Source: JADFDG01 sp965232985 (GTDB taxonomy: Bacteria > Pseudomonadota > Gammaproteobacteria > Pseudomonadales > JADFDG01). From it: a stretch of 64,000 bases of DNA. The stretch spans positions 90,035 through 154,034 of the forward strand of contig CBDDRC010000013.1 of assembly GCA_965232985.1 (NCBI GenBank), read 5' to 3'. The position numbers and the translations under genes were made by a program. Below, piece by piece: positions 42,486-51,691 of this stretch. Numbering within the stretch: the first letter of the stretch is position 1; the number at the start of each line of letters is the position of its first letter. Below the pieces are notes generated by a model, which searched no databases, was not told where the DNA came from, and saw only the letters and a program-made list of their open reading frames with translations.

Positions 42486-42989
42486 ATGCGCATTTCATAC
42501 AGCGTGCTGACCATGAGCCTCGTCTTGGTGGCGGCGGCCGCACGCGCCGAAGTGGAGGAGCTCGATGGTGAAGAAATGGTCGACGCCTATGTGCAGGGCA
42601 TTTCCATTGCCCAGCAAGTCGTAGACAAAAAGTTCGACAGCGACGACCAGTCGATGCGCAAGTCGAACGAAGATCAAAGGAACTCCATGGGCGCCGTGAC
42701 ACCGTCACTGACCATAGCCAACGCGGAAGCACTGCATCGCGAACCGACGCTTGCCCAGGCCAGCAGCAACATCGAAGACAGCAAAACGCGCGACCTCGTT
42801 GAGGACGCCATAACCCAAACAAGCCTCAGCACCCGTTTCGACGTCAACCTCGACCGCATCGCGGCGGATACGGGTATTGCAATACCGACTGCAGGCTCCC
42901 AGGATTTCAGCGTCCTGCGCGGTACTGTCCTCGAGTTGTTACCCAGCGCAACAGGCTACCAATTCGAGTTCATGAAAGACCACTTCTGA
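42486..42989 (+). CDS. Uncharacterised secreted protein
   Basis: The 167-residue protein has a clear signal peptide (MRISYSVLTMSLVLVAAAARA, cleavage near residue 21) and a strong GAGG ribosome site before the ATG at 42486. The mature part is acidic, Ser/Thr/Gln-rich and free of Cys, with a predicted helical start (EELDGEEMVDAYVQGISIAQQVV) and a C-terminal region ending in FEFMKDHF. I recognise no family. It is divergent from gpsA and convergent with the Sm-like membrane protein gene at 43038. Confidence 0.7.
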   Translation: MRISYSVLTMSLVLVAAAARAEVEELDGEEMVDAYVQGISIAQQVVDKKFDSDDQSMRKSNEDQRNSMGAVTPSLTIANAEALHREPTLAQASSNIEDSKTRDLVEDAITQTSLSTRFDVNLDRIAADTGIAIPTAGSQDFSVLRGTVLELLPSATGYQFEFMKDHF

Positions 42990-43037
42990 GTCTCGCCCGA
43001 TTGGCGACGACGGTTAACAAAAACCTCAGTGCCCGCA

Positions 43038-44660
43038 TCAGTGATTGGCAAAATCAATGGATTGCATCTGCTCGGCTCCGACCGTGTAATCCACTTGGCC
43101 ACCGCCGACCAGCATCTCGATGACCATTTTATTGTCTTTGTTTACCCCGCGCAGCACGCCTGTTTTCTCTTTTCCATCCTTGGTGACTAAGCGCACCGAC
43201 TTGTTCATGAATCGTGTGAGCTCAATGCCGCCGAAGATAACCGGTGCGGCGACACCATCTCCCGTCACCGCAACGGCCACCTCTGTCGGCGCAGCCGTCG
43301 ATATCGATGATACAGCGCCGGCAACGTGCACAATCTCGCCACTCTTCATGCGCAGCAACAACAACTCGCCTTCGGCGATTCTGAACTGAACAACACCACC
43401 ACCTTTCATTGTCTCGAAGAGCAAGCGATCCTTCTGCATGCCGCGCAGCACTCCCTGCTCTTGACGTCCACTCGTATACTCAATGACTGCGCCCTGACCA
43501 GTCAGGCTGTCCAGTTGCCCGAAAGACAATGTGCGCTCCAGCACCTTCTTCGGCACAGCAACCGCCTTCGCCGGCTGCTCGGTAGTGGTCGGTTGCTGCC
43601 GGCCTTTCGGCGGCAACACGTTGTAAATCGGCTTGTAGCCCGCCGCCTCGGTCGCCGCCACCGACTCTCCGGCCTGAACATTCCAGCCAAACTCGCTGCG
43701 CGCCGCTTTGACCACATGACGAGCGATACGCCCGTCTTTCAGCGTGACCGTCGCCAATGTTGTGGCGCGGCCTTCGAGACTGTCGAGAACAGTATCCGAG
43801 AATGTGATCGTCGCAACATCCGCCTCAAGATACTGCGTATGCAGGTATTCCTCGGCAATAAAGCGCAGCGTGTCTTCATGATCAAAACTGCGATCGATGT
43901 CGTCGGCCTTATAACGCAAATGGCTGGTGACAACATCGACATCGCCAGCCGCATAACTTTCCCAACGATCAGGCAGGGCTATCTGGACATAACCACTGAG
44001 TTTGTTGCGAACGCTCGGGACAAGCTCGATTTCCAGCCGGTAACCATGACGGATAATTTTCGTGGCTGGCTGCCCGTCATCGCCGATCCAGGATAGATGC
44101 ACCTCCGGTGCATCTGCTGCGTCCGGATCAATCACCCGGCGGATGCGTCCTTCAGGGAGCACATCCTGTTCGCCTAGCATGATCGCGATCTCGCGCTCGG
44201 GGAAGAAACCCTCGCCCTCGCTCAGGCGCAAAACACCATTGACCAGCTCGACTCGATCCGGCCGGAACGGCGCGTCATGCACACGCCCCTCGACCGGGTG
44301 CCCCGGACCGTTCTGGGCCAACAATTTCAGTGCCCGCTCGGAATCGACAAACCCGCTGTTCTGGTCATCAATGAGTGTCGAGAAGACCTCACCGTACTGG
44401 GCGGGCACAACGCTGTCCGGATGTACCGACTGGAAAAAAAACATGAACGTGCCGGCAACCGTCATCGCCAGGCCCGTGGTCTGTATCAACGCCGCAACCC
44501 GCAAAGCCTCCCAATGGTGCCGATAATAAAGAGGAACGATAAGAGGAAGAAAAATTGACCCCCATACCCAGCGCGGATCGTGCCGGGCCGCATGCGCAAA
44601 ATAGATCGCGGCACCGCTGATGAAAAGTGTAAGGCCCACCAGCAACAGAAACACGCTCAT
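43038..44660 (-). CDS. Membrane protein with two tandem Sm/SH3-like repeats
   Basis: I cannot name this 540-residue protein. It has three N-terminal helices (about 2-21, 32-50 and 53-77), a soluble middle region (about 80-330) and a Pro/Thr linker near 355-370. Two similar C-terminal units follow: LDSLTGQGAVIEYTSGRQEQGVLRGM at about 385-440 and LTRFMNKSVRLVTKDGKEKTGVLRGV at about 480-535. Both contain GVLRGxxKDxxxxE and a GGG turn, suggesting small Sm- or SH3-like beta barrels. Its ATG overlaps the stop of the preceding thioesterase gene by four bases. The middle region resembles nothing I know. Confidence 0.75.
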   Translation of the reverse strand: MSVFLLLVGLTLFISGAAIYFAHAARHDPRWVWGSIFLPLIVPLYYRHHWEALRVAALIQTTGLAMTVAGTFMFFFQSVHPDSVVPAQYGEVFSTLIDDQNSGFVDSERALKLLAQNGPGHPVEGRVHDAPFRPDRVELVNGVLRLSEGEGFFPEREIAIMLGEQDVLPEGRIRRVIDPDAADAPEVHLSWIGDDGQPATKIIRHGYRLEIELVPSVRNKLSGYVQIALPDRWESYAAGDVDVVTSHLRYKADDIDRSFDHEDTLRFIAEEYLHTQYLEADVATITFSDTVLDSLEGRATTLATVTLKDGRIARHVVKAARSEFGWNVQAGESVAATEAAGYKPIYNVLPPKGRQQPTTTEQPAKAVAVPKKVLERTLSFGQLDSLTGQGAVIEYTSGRQEQGVLRGMQKDRLLFETMKGGGVVQFRIAEGELLLLRMKSGEIVHVAGAVSSISTAAPTEVAVAVTGDGVAAPVIFGGIELTRFMNKSVRLVTKDGKEKTGVLRGVNKDNKMVIEMLVGGGQVDYTVGAEQMQSIDFANH

Positions 44661-45142
44661 GCTTTGCTTCCTTCCGCGGATGCAACCGTATCGGGATCCA
44701 CGAGCAGAAAATGGGCCCGCGCATGCGCGATCGGTTCCTTACGATCTTCCTGCCAGCAACTGATCATGACATTTGCAACCCGCCGTCCTTGCCGGGTAAC
44801 GGTACACGAGGCCCAGCAGTCCCGGTAGTGACCTGCCCGCAAGTAATCGATGGAGAGATCGATGGTCTTGGGCATGCGTGGCGGCCCCATGGTTGCCAGC
44901 AGGTGAACGATGGCTGCGTGCTCCATAAAGCCACCGATCGCCCCGCCATGCAGCGCCGGCAAGGTCGGGTTGCCAATATTTTCCTGCTTTGCCGGCAGCA
45001 GAAACATCAGCTCGCCGCCCTGCTCTACTTGGCAGCGCATGCCGAGCAGATGCGCATAGGGAATGGCTTCGACCAACAGATCGAAATTATTTTCTTCACG
45101 GCAACGGCCGATGACATCGATAAGTCGCGCGGCAGTGGTCAT
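44657..45142 (-). CDS. PaaI-like hotdog thioesterase (second of a pair)
   Basis: The 161-residue hotdog protein has LPALHGGAIGGFMEHAAIVHLLA, the PaaI-type active-site helix with its conserved HGG, and TIDLSIDYLRAGHYRDCWASC. PaaI-type enzymes hydrolyse acyl-CoA esters; the substrate is unknown. It overlaps the genes on both sides by four bases (ATGA), so the three genes form one operon, and the two hotdog proteins may form a heteromer. Confidence 0.87.
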   Translation of the reverse strand: MTTAARLIDVIGRCREENNFDLLVEAIPYAHLLGMRCQVEQGGELMFLLPAKQENIGNPTLPALHGGAIGGFMEHAAIVHLLATMGPPRMPKTIDLSIDYLRAGHYRDCWASCTVTRQGRRVANVMISCWQEDRKEPIAHARAHFLLVDPDTVASAEGSKA

Positions 45143-45624
45143 TTTGGCTTCATCATCATTTTGTTGAGCCCGAGGCGCATATAAGTCGCCACGAAGCTGG
45201 ACACCGGATCATTGCGGTCGTCCTGAAAGGCGCAGCCGCGCACAAACGCGACAGTGGACGTCAACCGATAGCACTCGGCCCAGGCCAGAATATCAACGCC
45301 GGGCAACGGACGCTTGAGATGATCGATGCGCAGATCGAGGGTTGGCGTGATGTCGTAGTTTGGAAACAACCGGGCAGCGACAGCAAGCCCGCCGGTTTGG
45401 TCCAGCAAAGCGAGGAGTGGCCCGCCATGCACAACACCCGTCCAGGGGTTGCCGACGATTCCCGGACTGTGGGCCAACCGCAGGACAACGCCCCCGGGTG
45501 CGGCGTCTTCGCAGCGGATGCCAAGCTCAACGCTATGGCGAACGGTGCCTATAAAACGATCACAGAGCGTGCGCAACCGCGCGGAAGTCTCTGCTGGCGT
45601 CTCTTCAGGTGCGGCATCACTCAT
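45139..45624 (-). CDS. PaaI-like hotdog thioesterase (first of a pair)
   Basis: This 161-residue protein has GVVHGGPLLALLDQTGGLAVA, the PaaI-type helix, and PTLDLRIDHLKRPLPGVDI in the core sheet. It is the first gene of the three-gene operon ending at 43038. It is divergent from the DMT transporter gene at 45743. The two hotdog proteins have equal length but only moderate similarity, so they are old paralogues or independent family members. Confidence 0.87.
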   Translation of the reverse strand: MSDAAPEETPAETSARLRTLCDRFIGTVRHSVELGIRCEDAAPGGVVLRLAHSPGIVGNPWTGVVHGGPLLALLDQTGGLAVAARLFPNYDITPTLDLRIDHLKRPLPGVDILAWAECYRLTSTVAFVRGCAFQDDRNDPVSSFVATYMRLGLNKMMMKPK

Positions 45625-45742
45625 GATGGGGATAGACCTGCTGGATTAGCGACGGCAATACCGGCGCGAAAGGGATGCAATACGAGGGATAACCTGTCGT
45701 TTCTATTTCAATCGATGCACCTCACGCAAGGTAAGCCTGCAC

Positions 45743-46630
45743 ATGACTGCCACCGCGACCGGCCCGCGCCACAATCTGCGCCGTGGCGTCACCTTCGCGG
45801 TCTTGACAACGCTGGTGGGCTCCACGGCAGCGGCAGCAGCAAAATTCCTCGGCGGCCGCGTTTCACCCTACGTTGTGGTGTTTGCCCAGTATCTGGTCGG
45901 AATGCTGATCCTGCTGCCCTGGTTGTTGCGCAAGGGCCCAAGGGCACTGGCAACAACCAGGGCCTCATTGCACTTCTGGCGCAGCATCGCCGGCTGGATT
46001 GGCTTCATGGCCTACTACGGAGCGATCAATCACATTCCGCTGGCAGATGCCGCGTTGCTGCGCAGTGCCGCACCGATCTGGGTGCCGGCAATCCTGTTTC
46101 TGTGGCTTGGCGTGCGCCTGCCGCTCGCCCGCTGGGGTGCGATCGCCACCGGCCTGGTCGGCGTGTTGCTGATCCTGCATCCGGACTCGCAAGGCATCAG
46201 TGCCTGGCATCTCATCGGCATGTTTGCCGGTGTCGGCCTCGCCGTATCCATGGCGACGACTCGACGCCTGGTTGCCACCGAATCGCCGCAAGTCATCATC
46301 TTCTACTACTTTGGCATTGCCGGAGTCGCCACGCTGCCATTCGCAATCGCAACCTGGAAAACACCTTCGCTTGCCGATGCGCTGGCGCTGGTAGGCATCG
46401 GCGTGTCGATCTACGTCACCATGGGTCTGTACACCGCCGCCTACACCTATGCGAAATCCAGCGTGATTTCGCCGTTGAGCTTCCTGGGTGTGGTTTTTGC
46501 CGGCCTGTTCGGCCTGCTTTTTTGGGGTGAAATACCCGGTTGGCTCACGCTCGCCGGCATTGCCCTGGTGATTGCGGGCGGCATTATCGCGGTGTGGCTG
46601 GAATCACGCGGCACGACGGACGAAGAATAA
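45743..46630 (+). CDS. EamA-family (DMT) transporter
   Basis: The 295-residue protein has ten predicted helices in two EamA repeats (about 10-145 and 155-290), beginning GVTFAVLTTLVGSTAAAAAKFLGG. AYYGAINHIPLADAALLRSAAPIWV is the typical end of repeat one, and YTYAKSSVISPLSFLGVVFAGLFG that of repeat two. Such transporters export amino acids or metabolites; substrate not predictable. Confidence 0.9.
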   Translation: MTATATGPRHNLRRGVTFAVLTTLVGSTAAAAAKFLGGRVSPYVVVFAQYLVGMLILLPWLLRKGPRALATTRASLHFWRSIAGWIGFMAYYGAINHIPLADAALLRSAAPIWVPAILFLWLGVRLPLARWGAIATGLVGVLLILHPDSQGISAWHLIGMFAGVGLAVSMATTRRLVATESPQVIIFYYFGIAGVATLPFAIATWKTPSLADALALVGIGVSIYVTMGLYTAAYTYAKSSVISPLSFLGVVFAGLFGLLFWGEIPGWLTLAGIALVIAGGIIAVWLESRGTTDEE

Positions 46631-46658
46631 ACAAGCCCGCCAATCGCTGTTGTCCCTG

Positions 46659-48221
46659 TTAGGGAACCTCTGAATAACCCAGCCGAAAAATATTCTTCCC
46701 GTTTTCGTGCGTCACCGTGCCCTCCCGACCCACGCCCTCGCTCCGCATTAACTCTTCAAGCATCGCGCGATCATCCGGTGTATTGGCAAGGAAACGTACA
46801 GCGTCGGCAAGACGACCGATGACAATGCCCTGCGCCGACCCTGCGGCAGTATGCGTGACGGTGTAAGTCTCAATTCTTGCACTGCCGTTTGCCACCTCGG
46901 TAAATGCCGGCTTCGGCACGGCATCCAGCTCGCGCTGGTATGTCGACGGCGCCACCCGCTGCCACTGCTCGTGTAACGACGCGGTCGAATAGATACCCAC
47001 CGCGTGCTTGGTCACATGCCAGCCGTTAGCGTTCAACAGGCCATGCGTGCCAGGCTGCTCACGCAAACGATGCATCATTTCCGCAATCGCATGCATGACG
47101 TAATTGTTGCCCGGGCCACCGAAATACGGCAGCCCCCCTGTGAGGGTCAACCCGCGGGCATCGTCAAGCGCAATGCCGAGCTCATGGCAGGCGATCTGTA
47201 CTGCTGACGGAAAGCAGGAATAGATATCGAAACATGTCATGTCAGCGATCGCGAGGCCAGCCATGCGCAGCGCCTCTTCACCGCAGCGTTTCAGCGCCGG
47301 CGACGAGACGAAATCGCGCCGCTCGGTGATGTGCCAGTGATCGCTGGCCTGCGCGCAGCCATTGAGGAACACCCACCGCGAACGGTCGACACCCAACGTG
47401 CGCGCAGTGCCTGCCGACATCATCAATACCGCAGCCGACATATCAACCTGAATCACGGCATTCATGTATTTTGTGTAGGGGAAACCGACCATGCGGTTCT
47501 GCGGCGATACCGTCGCAATTTCCTCAGCGGTTCGCGCAACCGGAAACCATGCATAGGGATTCCTCGCTGCAACCTGGCTCAACGGCGCGAACAATTTACC
47601 GAGGCAATGCCGGTGTGCGTCAATCGACCGGCCGGCTTGCGCCCGCAATGCGTTCTCGAACAACGGATAGGTATTGATTGGCAGGAAAAAACCGTACTGG
47701 CTTTCGTGCTCGTTGCACCCGGGTTTCATGGTGCCAATGGCACTCGGATCACTATTGGCAGCGTCGGTCCAGTCAAGCTTCACACCGGTTTTCACGGCGC
47801 TGAGCAGCGTTGCCATATTCTCTGCGCCAGCAAGCAGGACGACATCGCTTTCGCCCTGCGCGATGCGCTCGGCCATCTCGTTGACCAGCATTTGCGGTGA
47901 ATCGCCACCCATGCCGCAGTAATAGCCGGCGCGTAGCGTCGCGCCAAGCGCGGCGGCAACACTGGCCGGCAAGTTGCGGTAGTGGCCCATACCGAAACTG
48001 CCGACCTCGGGCGAATCGATCACCAGCCGGGTATTGGCAATGGTATCAACCCGGGCCAGCAACGCTGCCGCATCGACACCGGTGTCGTGCGCCGCGCGCC
48101 GCGCCGCTTCAATGATCATCATCAGCGGCGTCGGGGCTTCGGCAGGTGCCAACCTGCTGGTCAACTGGCCCGCGCCGACCAGCACGGGCATATTGTCTGC
48201 GATTTCCATGGCAACCTTCAT
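46659..48221 (-). CDS. Thiolase-like acetyl-CoA acetyltransferase
   Basis: The 520-residue protein resembles the type-1 thiolase-like group with an additional C-terminal domain (about residues 400-520). The N-terminal half has VLVGAGQLTSR and AGYYCGMGGDSPQM with the likely nucleophile Cys. HEL, GGLPYFGGPGNNYV and NANGWHVTKHAVGIYS match family segments. It lies 27 bases downstream of atuR on the same strand and could act on CoA esters from terpenoid degradation, but that is inferred. The start has GGGAG upstream. The exact reaction is uncertain. Confidence 0.82.
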   Translation of the reverse strand: MKVAMEIADNMPVLVGAGQLTSRLAPAEAPTPLMMIIEAARRAAHDTGVDAAALLARVDTIANTRLVIDSPEVGSFGMGHYRNLPASVAAALGATLRAGYYCGMGGDSPQMLVNEMAERIAQGESDVVLLAGAENMATLLSAVKTGVKLDWTDAANSDPSAIGTMKPGCNEHESQYGFFLPINTYPLFENALRAQAGRSIDAHRHCLGKLFAPLSQVAARNPYAWFPVARTAEEIATVSPQNRMVGFPYTKYMNAVIQVDMSAAVLMMSAGTARTLGVDRSRWVFLNGCAQASDHWHITERRDFVSSPALKRCGEEALRMAGLAIADMTCFDIYSCFPSAVQIACHELGIALDDARGLTLTGGLPYFGGPGNNYVMHAIAEMMHRLREQPGTHGLLNANGWHVTKHAVGIYSTASLHEQWQRVAPSTYQRELDAVPKPAFTEVANGSARIETYTVTHTAAGSAQGIVIGRLADAVRFLANTPDDRAMLEELMRSEGVGREGTVTHENGKNIFRLGYSEVP

Positions 48222-48248
48222 GGCAACTCCCGAGGGGACGTCAACGAC

Positions 48249-48857
48249 TCAGCGCCGGATCGCCATACCCAACACGGTATCGACGAGTCCCGCAATGGAC
48301 ATCGGACCTTTCGGATCAAACCAGGTGCCACTCCAACTGATAGCGCCAGCGAGCAAGCGCCGCAACACAAACGGTTCGACATCGACCAGCCCCTCTTTGC
48401 GCGCCTGGGCCAACACCTCCAGCCACAGGGCCTCGTAATCCGCACGCAAGGCGAGCACTTCCTTTTGGCTGGCTGGCAAAAGTCCCTCCCACGAATACAC
48501 CAGCACGGCCATCGCCTCACGGGTATCGCCGACGATCGACTGCAACTCACACTCGATCAACGCGCGCAGCTTCGACTTCGGGTCGGCGGCACCTTCGACT
48601 GCCTTGCGCAGGCGCTCGGTATTGAAACGGATGACCTCGATCATCACCGTTTTGAGAATTTCTTCCTTGCTCGAAAAATGGTGAAACAGGCTACCTGACT
48701 GAATGCCGACCAGCGCGGCTATATCACGCACCGTGGTTCGTTCGTAGCCCTGCTCACGAAACAGGTGCGCGGCTGCCGAAAGCAGCTTGCCGCGCGGCGA
48801 ATCGTCCATGCCATTGACCAAGGGCATCCTGCGCTTCGGGCGGGGGGCAGCGGTCAT
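48249..48857 (-). CDS. atuR: TetR-family repressor of the atu cluster
   Basis: AtuR represses the atu operon in Pseudomonas, and this gene holds the same divergent position. The ATG at 48855-48857 gives 202 residues. The N-terminal helix-turn-helix is KLLSAAAHLFREQGYERTTVRDIAALVGIQSGSLFHHFSSKEEIL. The frame is open further upstream to 49079, but that part overlaps atuA and is not TetR-like. The ligand is presumably a terpenoid-CoA intermediate. Confidence 0.85.
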   Translation of the reverse strand: MTAAPRPKRRMPLVNGMDDSPRGKLLSAAAHLFREQGYERTTVRDIAALVGIQSGSLFHHFSSKEEILKTVMIEVIRFNTERLRKAVEGAADPKSKLRALIECELQSIVGDTREAMAVLVYSWEGLLPASQKEVLALRADYEALWLEVLAQARKEGLVDVEPFVLRRLLAGAISWSGTWFDPKGPMSIAGLVDTVLGMAIRR

Positions 48858-48898
48858 AAGCGGTTGCGTCCTGAGGGGGGTGGCCCGGCGATTGCCAG

Positions 48899-48916
48899 AC
48901 CAAGCGCTTGCTTGGT
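48899..48916. promoter_or_regulatory. Palindromic operator between atuR and atuA
   Basis: ACCAAGC-GCTT-GCTTGGT is a perfect seven-base inverted repeat containing the smaller palindrome CAAGCGCTTG. It lies 42 bases upstream of the atuR start and 62 bases before atuA. Seven-base arms around a short spacer are typical of TetR operators, so it is the best candidate for the AtuR site. Confidence 0.7.
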
Positions 48917-48978
48917 AGTGTATCGGCGCCCACCGGGGGCTGACCAGCCCCGCCCCACTCTCTTGAGGACTTCCCGCA

Positions 48979-50799
48979 ATGAGTACCGGCACGAATACCG
49001 CAAAGCGTAGCGTTCGCATCGGCTGCGCCGCCGCCTTCTGGGGCGACACCAACGCCGCCGCTTTCCAGTTGGTACGCAAAACGGAGCTGGACTATCTCGT
49101 TTTCGATTACCTCGCCGAGATCACCATGTCGATCATGGCCGGTGCGCGTATGAAGGATCCCAACGCCGGCTTCGCCACCGACTTTGTCACCGAGGTCATG
49201 GGGCCGCTGGCTAAAGAGATCGCCGCGAAAAAGATCAAGGTCATTGCCAACGCCGGCGGCGTCAATCCGCAGGCTTGTCGCGAAGCGCTGAAGAAAGTGT
49301 TTGCTGCCGCTGGCGTCGATCTGAAAATCGCCCTGGTACTGGGCGACGATTTGCAGTCGCGGCGCGGCGAGTTGCCCGCCGGCATCACGGAAATGGGCAC
49401 GCAAACTCCCCTGCCGGGTTTCACTGTCAGCATGAATGCCTACCTGGGCGCAAAACCGATCGCCGATGCCTTGGCTCGCGGCGCGGACGTGGTGATCACC
49501 GGCCGTGTCGTCGACAGCGCGATCGTGCTGGGCCCGTTGCTGCATGAATTCGGCTGGTCGCTCAGCGATTACGACAAACTCGCCCAGGGCTCACTCGCCG
49601 GGCATGTGATCGAGTGCGGCGCGCAATGCACCGGCGGCAACTTTACCGACTGGGAACTGGTGCCCGGCTACGAGGACATGGGCTTCCCGGTAATCGAATG
49701 CAGTGCCGACGGCAGCTTCGTCGTTACCAAGCCGGCCGGTACCGGTGGCCTCGTCACGCCATTCACCGTTGGCGAGCAGCTCCTCTATGAAATCGGCGAT
49801 CCGCGCGCCTACATCCTCCCGGATGTGGTTTGCGACTTCACCCGGGTCACACTCGAACCGGTGGGCGAAAACCGCGTGCGCGTGTCCGGCGCGAAGGGCC
49901 TGCCGCCGACCGATTCATACAAGTGCTCGGCCACCTACCCCGATGGCAACCGCATCACTGCCAGCTTCATGATCGGTGGCATCGACGCGGCCAAAAAAGG
50001 CAAGCGTGTCGCCGAAGCCATCATTGCCCGGGTGCGGCGCCTGCTCGCCGAGCGCGGTATCGCCGATTTCCGCGAAGTGAATATCGAAGTGCTCGGCACC
50101 GAGTCAACCTATGGTGCTCATGCCCGCATCCAGAATCCACGCGAAGTGGTGGTGAAGATCGCCTGTGTACACAATGAAAAAAGCGCTCTGCGGCTGTTCG
50201 GCCGGGAAATCGCCCAAGCAGGGACGGGTATGGTACCGGGGCTGTCCGGCATCGTCGGCGGTCGTCCGAAAGACAACCCGCGTATCCGCCTGTTTTCCTG
50301 CCTGGTGCCCAAATCACTGCTCAAACCGACCGTCGACATCGACGGCGAGCTGACCACCAGCGAGGTACCGGTCACAGGTGGTTTTATGCCATCCATGGTC
50401 GCCGCCCAACCTGCGGGTGAAACAAAAGGCGGCGATGGCGCAACGCCAAAAACCGTGCCGCTGGTGAAACTGGCCGTCGCCCGCAGCGGCGACAAGGGCA
50501 ACCACTCAAACATCGGTGTCATGGCGCGCCAGGCGGAATATCTGCCTTATATCCGCGCCGCACTGACCGCACCGGCTGTCGCCGAATACATGCAACATGT
50601 ACTCGATCCTCAGCTTGGTCACGTGACCCGCTGGGAACTGCCGGGCCTGAGCGGCTTCAATTTCCTGCTGGAAAATGCGCTCGGCGGTGGCGGCATCGCC
50701 AGCGTTCGCATTGACCCGCAAGGCAAGGCCTTTGCACAACAACTTCTCGACTTCCCGGTGCCCGTGCCCCAGGCACTGGCCATCCGGCTCGGAGCCTGA
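48979..50799 (+). CDS. atuA: AtuA-family protein, acyclic terpene utilisation
   Basis: AtuA proteins (DUF1446 family) are required for growth on citronellol or geraniol in Pseudomonas, but their biochemical role is not settled. The 606-residue protein has the N-terminal core RIGCAAAFWGDTNAAAFQLV, GGVNPQACREAL and RGADVVITGRVVDSAI. A C-terminal AtuA-like ferredoxin-fold domain follows (about 490-600, LAVARSGDKGNHSNIGVMAR). First gene of the atu operon, reading away from atuR and its operator. Confidence 0.92.
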   Translation: MSTGTNTAKRSVRIGCAAAFWGDTNAAAFQLVRKTELDYLVFDYLAEITMSIMAGARMKDPNAGFATDFVTEVMGPLAKEIAAKKIKVIANAGGVNPQACREALKKVFAAAGVDLKIALVLGDDLQSRRGELPAGITEMGTQTPLPGFTVSMNAYLGAKPIADALARGADVVITGRVVDSAIVLGPLLHEFGWSLSDYDKLAQGSLAGHVIECGAQCTGGNFTDWELVPGYEDMGFPVIECSADGSFVVTKPAGTGGLVTPFTVGEQLLYEIGDPRAYILPDVVCDFTRVTLEPVGENRVRVSGAKGLPPTDSYKCSATYPDGNRITASFMIGGIDAAKKGKRVAEAIIARVRRLLAERGIADFREVNIEVLGTESTYGAHARIQNPREVVVKIACVHNEKSALRLFGREIAQAGTGMVPGLSGIVGGRPKDNPRIRLFSCLVPKSLLKPTVDIDGELTTSEVPVTGGFMPSMVAAQPAGETKGGDGATPKTVPLVKLAVARSGDKGNHSNIGVMARQAEYLPYIRAALTAPAVAEYMQHVLDPQLGHVTRWELPGLSGFNFLLENALGGGGIASVRIDPQGKAFAQQLLDFPVPVPQALAIRLGA

Positions 50800-50800
50800 C

Positions 50801-51691
50801 ATGGGATACACATCGATACTCAAGCCCGGTGCATTCACCGGCAAAACCGTGATCGTCACCGGCGGCGGCAGCGGCATCGGCCGCTGCAACGCACACGAAC
50901 TGGCATCGCTGGGTGCCAACGTTATCCTGGTGGGCCGCAAAGAAGAAAAACTGCAAAAAGTGCAGGCGGAAATCCGCGAAGACGGCGGCAAAGCCGATTA
51001 TCGCAGCTGCGATATCCGCGAAGAACAGGCAGTCAAGGAAATGATCGGCAGCATCGTGGCCGCACACGGGAATATTCATGGCCTGGTCAACAACGCCGGT
51101 GGTCAGTTCCCCTCGCCACTGGCGGTCATCAGTCAGCGCGGCTGGGAAGCGGTGGTTCGCACCAACCTCACCGGCGGATTTCTTGTTGCGCGCGAAGTAT
51201 TCACGCAGAGCATGAACAGAACCGGCGGCTCCATCGTTAACATCACCGCTGATTTCTGGGGCGGCATGCCCGGCATGGGCCACTCCGGTGCCGCCCGTGC
51301 CGGCATGGACAATTTCACAAAAACAGCCGCCTACGAATGGGGTTACTGTGGGGTGCGCGTCAACGCCGTGGCGCCCGGCTGGATCATGTCCAGCGGCATG
51401 GAAACCTACCCGGAAGGTTTCAAGCAGGTGATCAAACGCCTGAAGGATGCCGTGCCGATCAAACGCATGGGCCACGAGGCCGAGGTCTCCAGCGTCATCT
51501 GCTTTTTGCTGTCCGATGCGGCATCCTTCGTCTCCGGCACCAATGTACGCATTGACGGTGCTGCCAGTCAGGGCAATGCCGCTGTGTTCGATCTGCCCGC
51601 GATGATGCCGGCCGGCCGCGAGAGCGCGAAACCCTGGAGCGGCTTTCACCGCGAAAACCTTCCCGACATGTTCAAGACCGACGGTAAATGA
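50801..51691 (+). CDS. atuB: AtuB-type short-chain dehydrogenase, PECR-like
   Basis: The 296-residue SDR starts at the ATG at 50801, one base after the atuA stop. TGGGSGIG is the cofactor loop and NNAGG the central motif. In place of YxxxK it has HSGAARAGMDN, as in peroxisomal trans-2-enoyl-CoA reductase-like proteins, so it may reduce an enoyl-CoA or act on a CoA ester rather than a free alcohol. Its stop overlaps the atuC start (ATGA). Its reaction in the Atu pathway is unproven. Confidence 0.85.
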   Translation: MGYTSILKPGAFTGKTVIVTGGGSGIGRCNAHELASLGANVILVGRKEEKLQKVQAEIREDGGKADYRSCDIREEQAVKEMIGSIVAAHGNIHGLVNNAGGQFPSPLAVISQRGWEAVVRTNLTGGFLVAREVFTQSMNRTGGSIVNITADFWGGMPGMGHSGAARAGMDNFTKTAAYEWGYCGVRVNAVAPGWIMSSGMETYPEGFKQVIKRLKDAVPIKRMGHEAEVSSVICFLLSDAASFVSGTNVRIDGAASQGNAAVFDLPAMMPAGRESAKPWSGFHRENLPDMFKTDGK

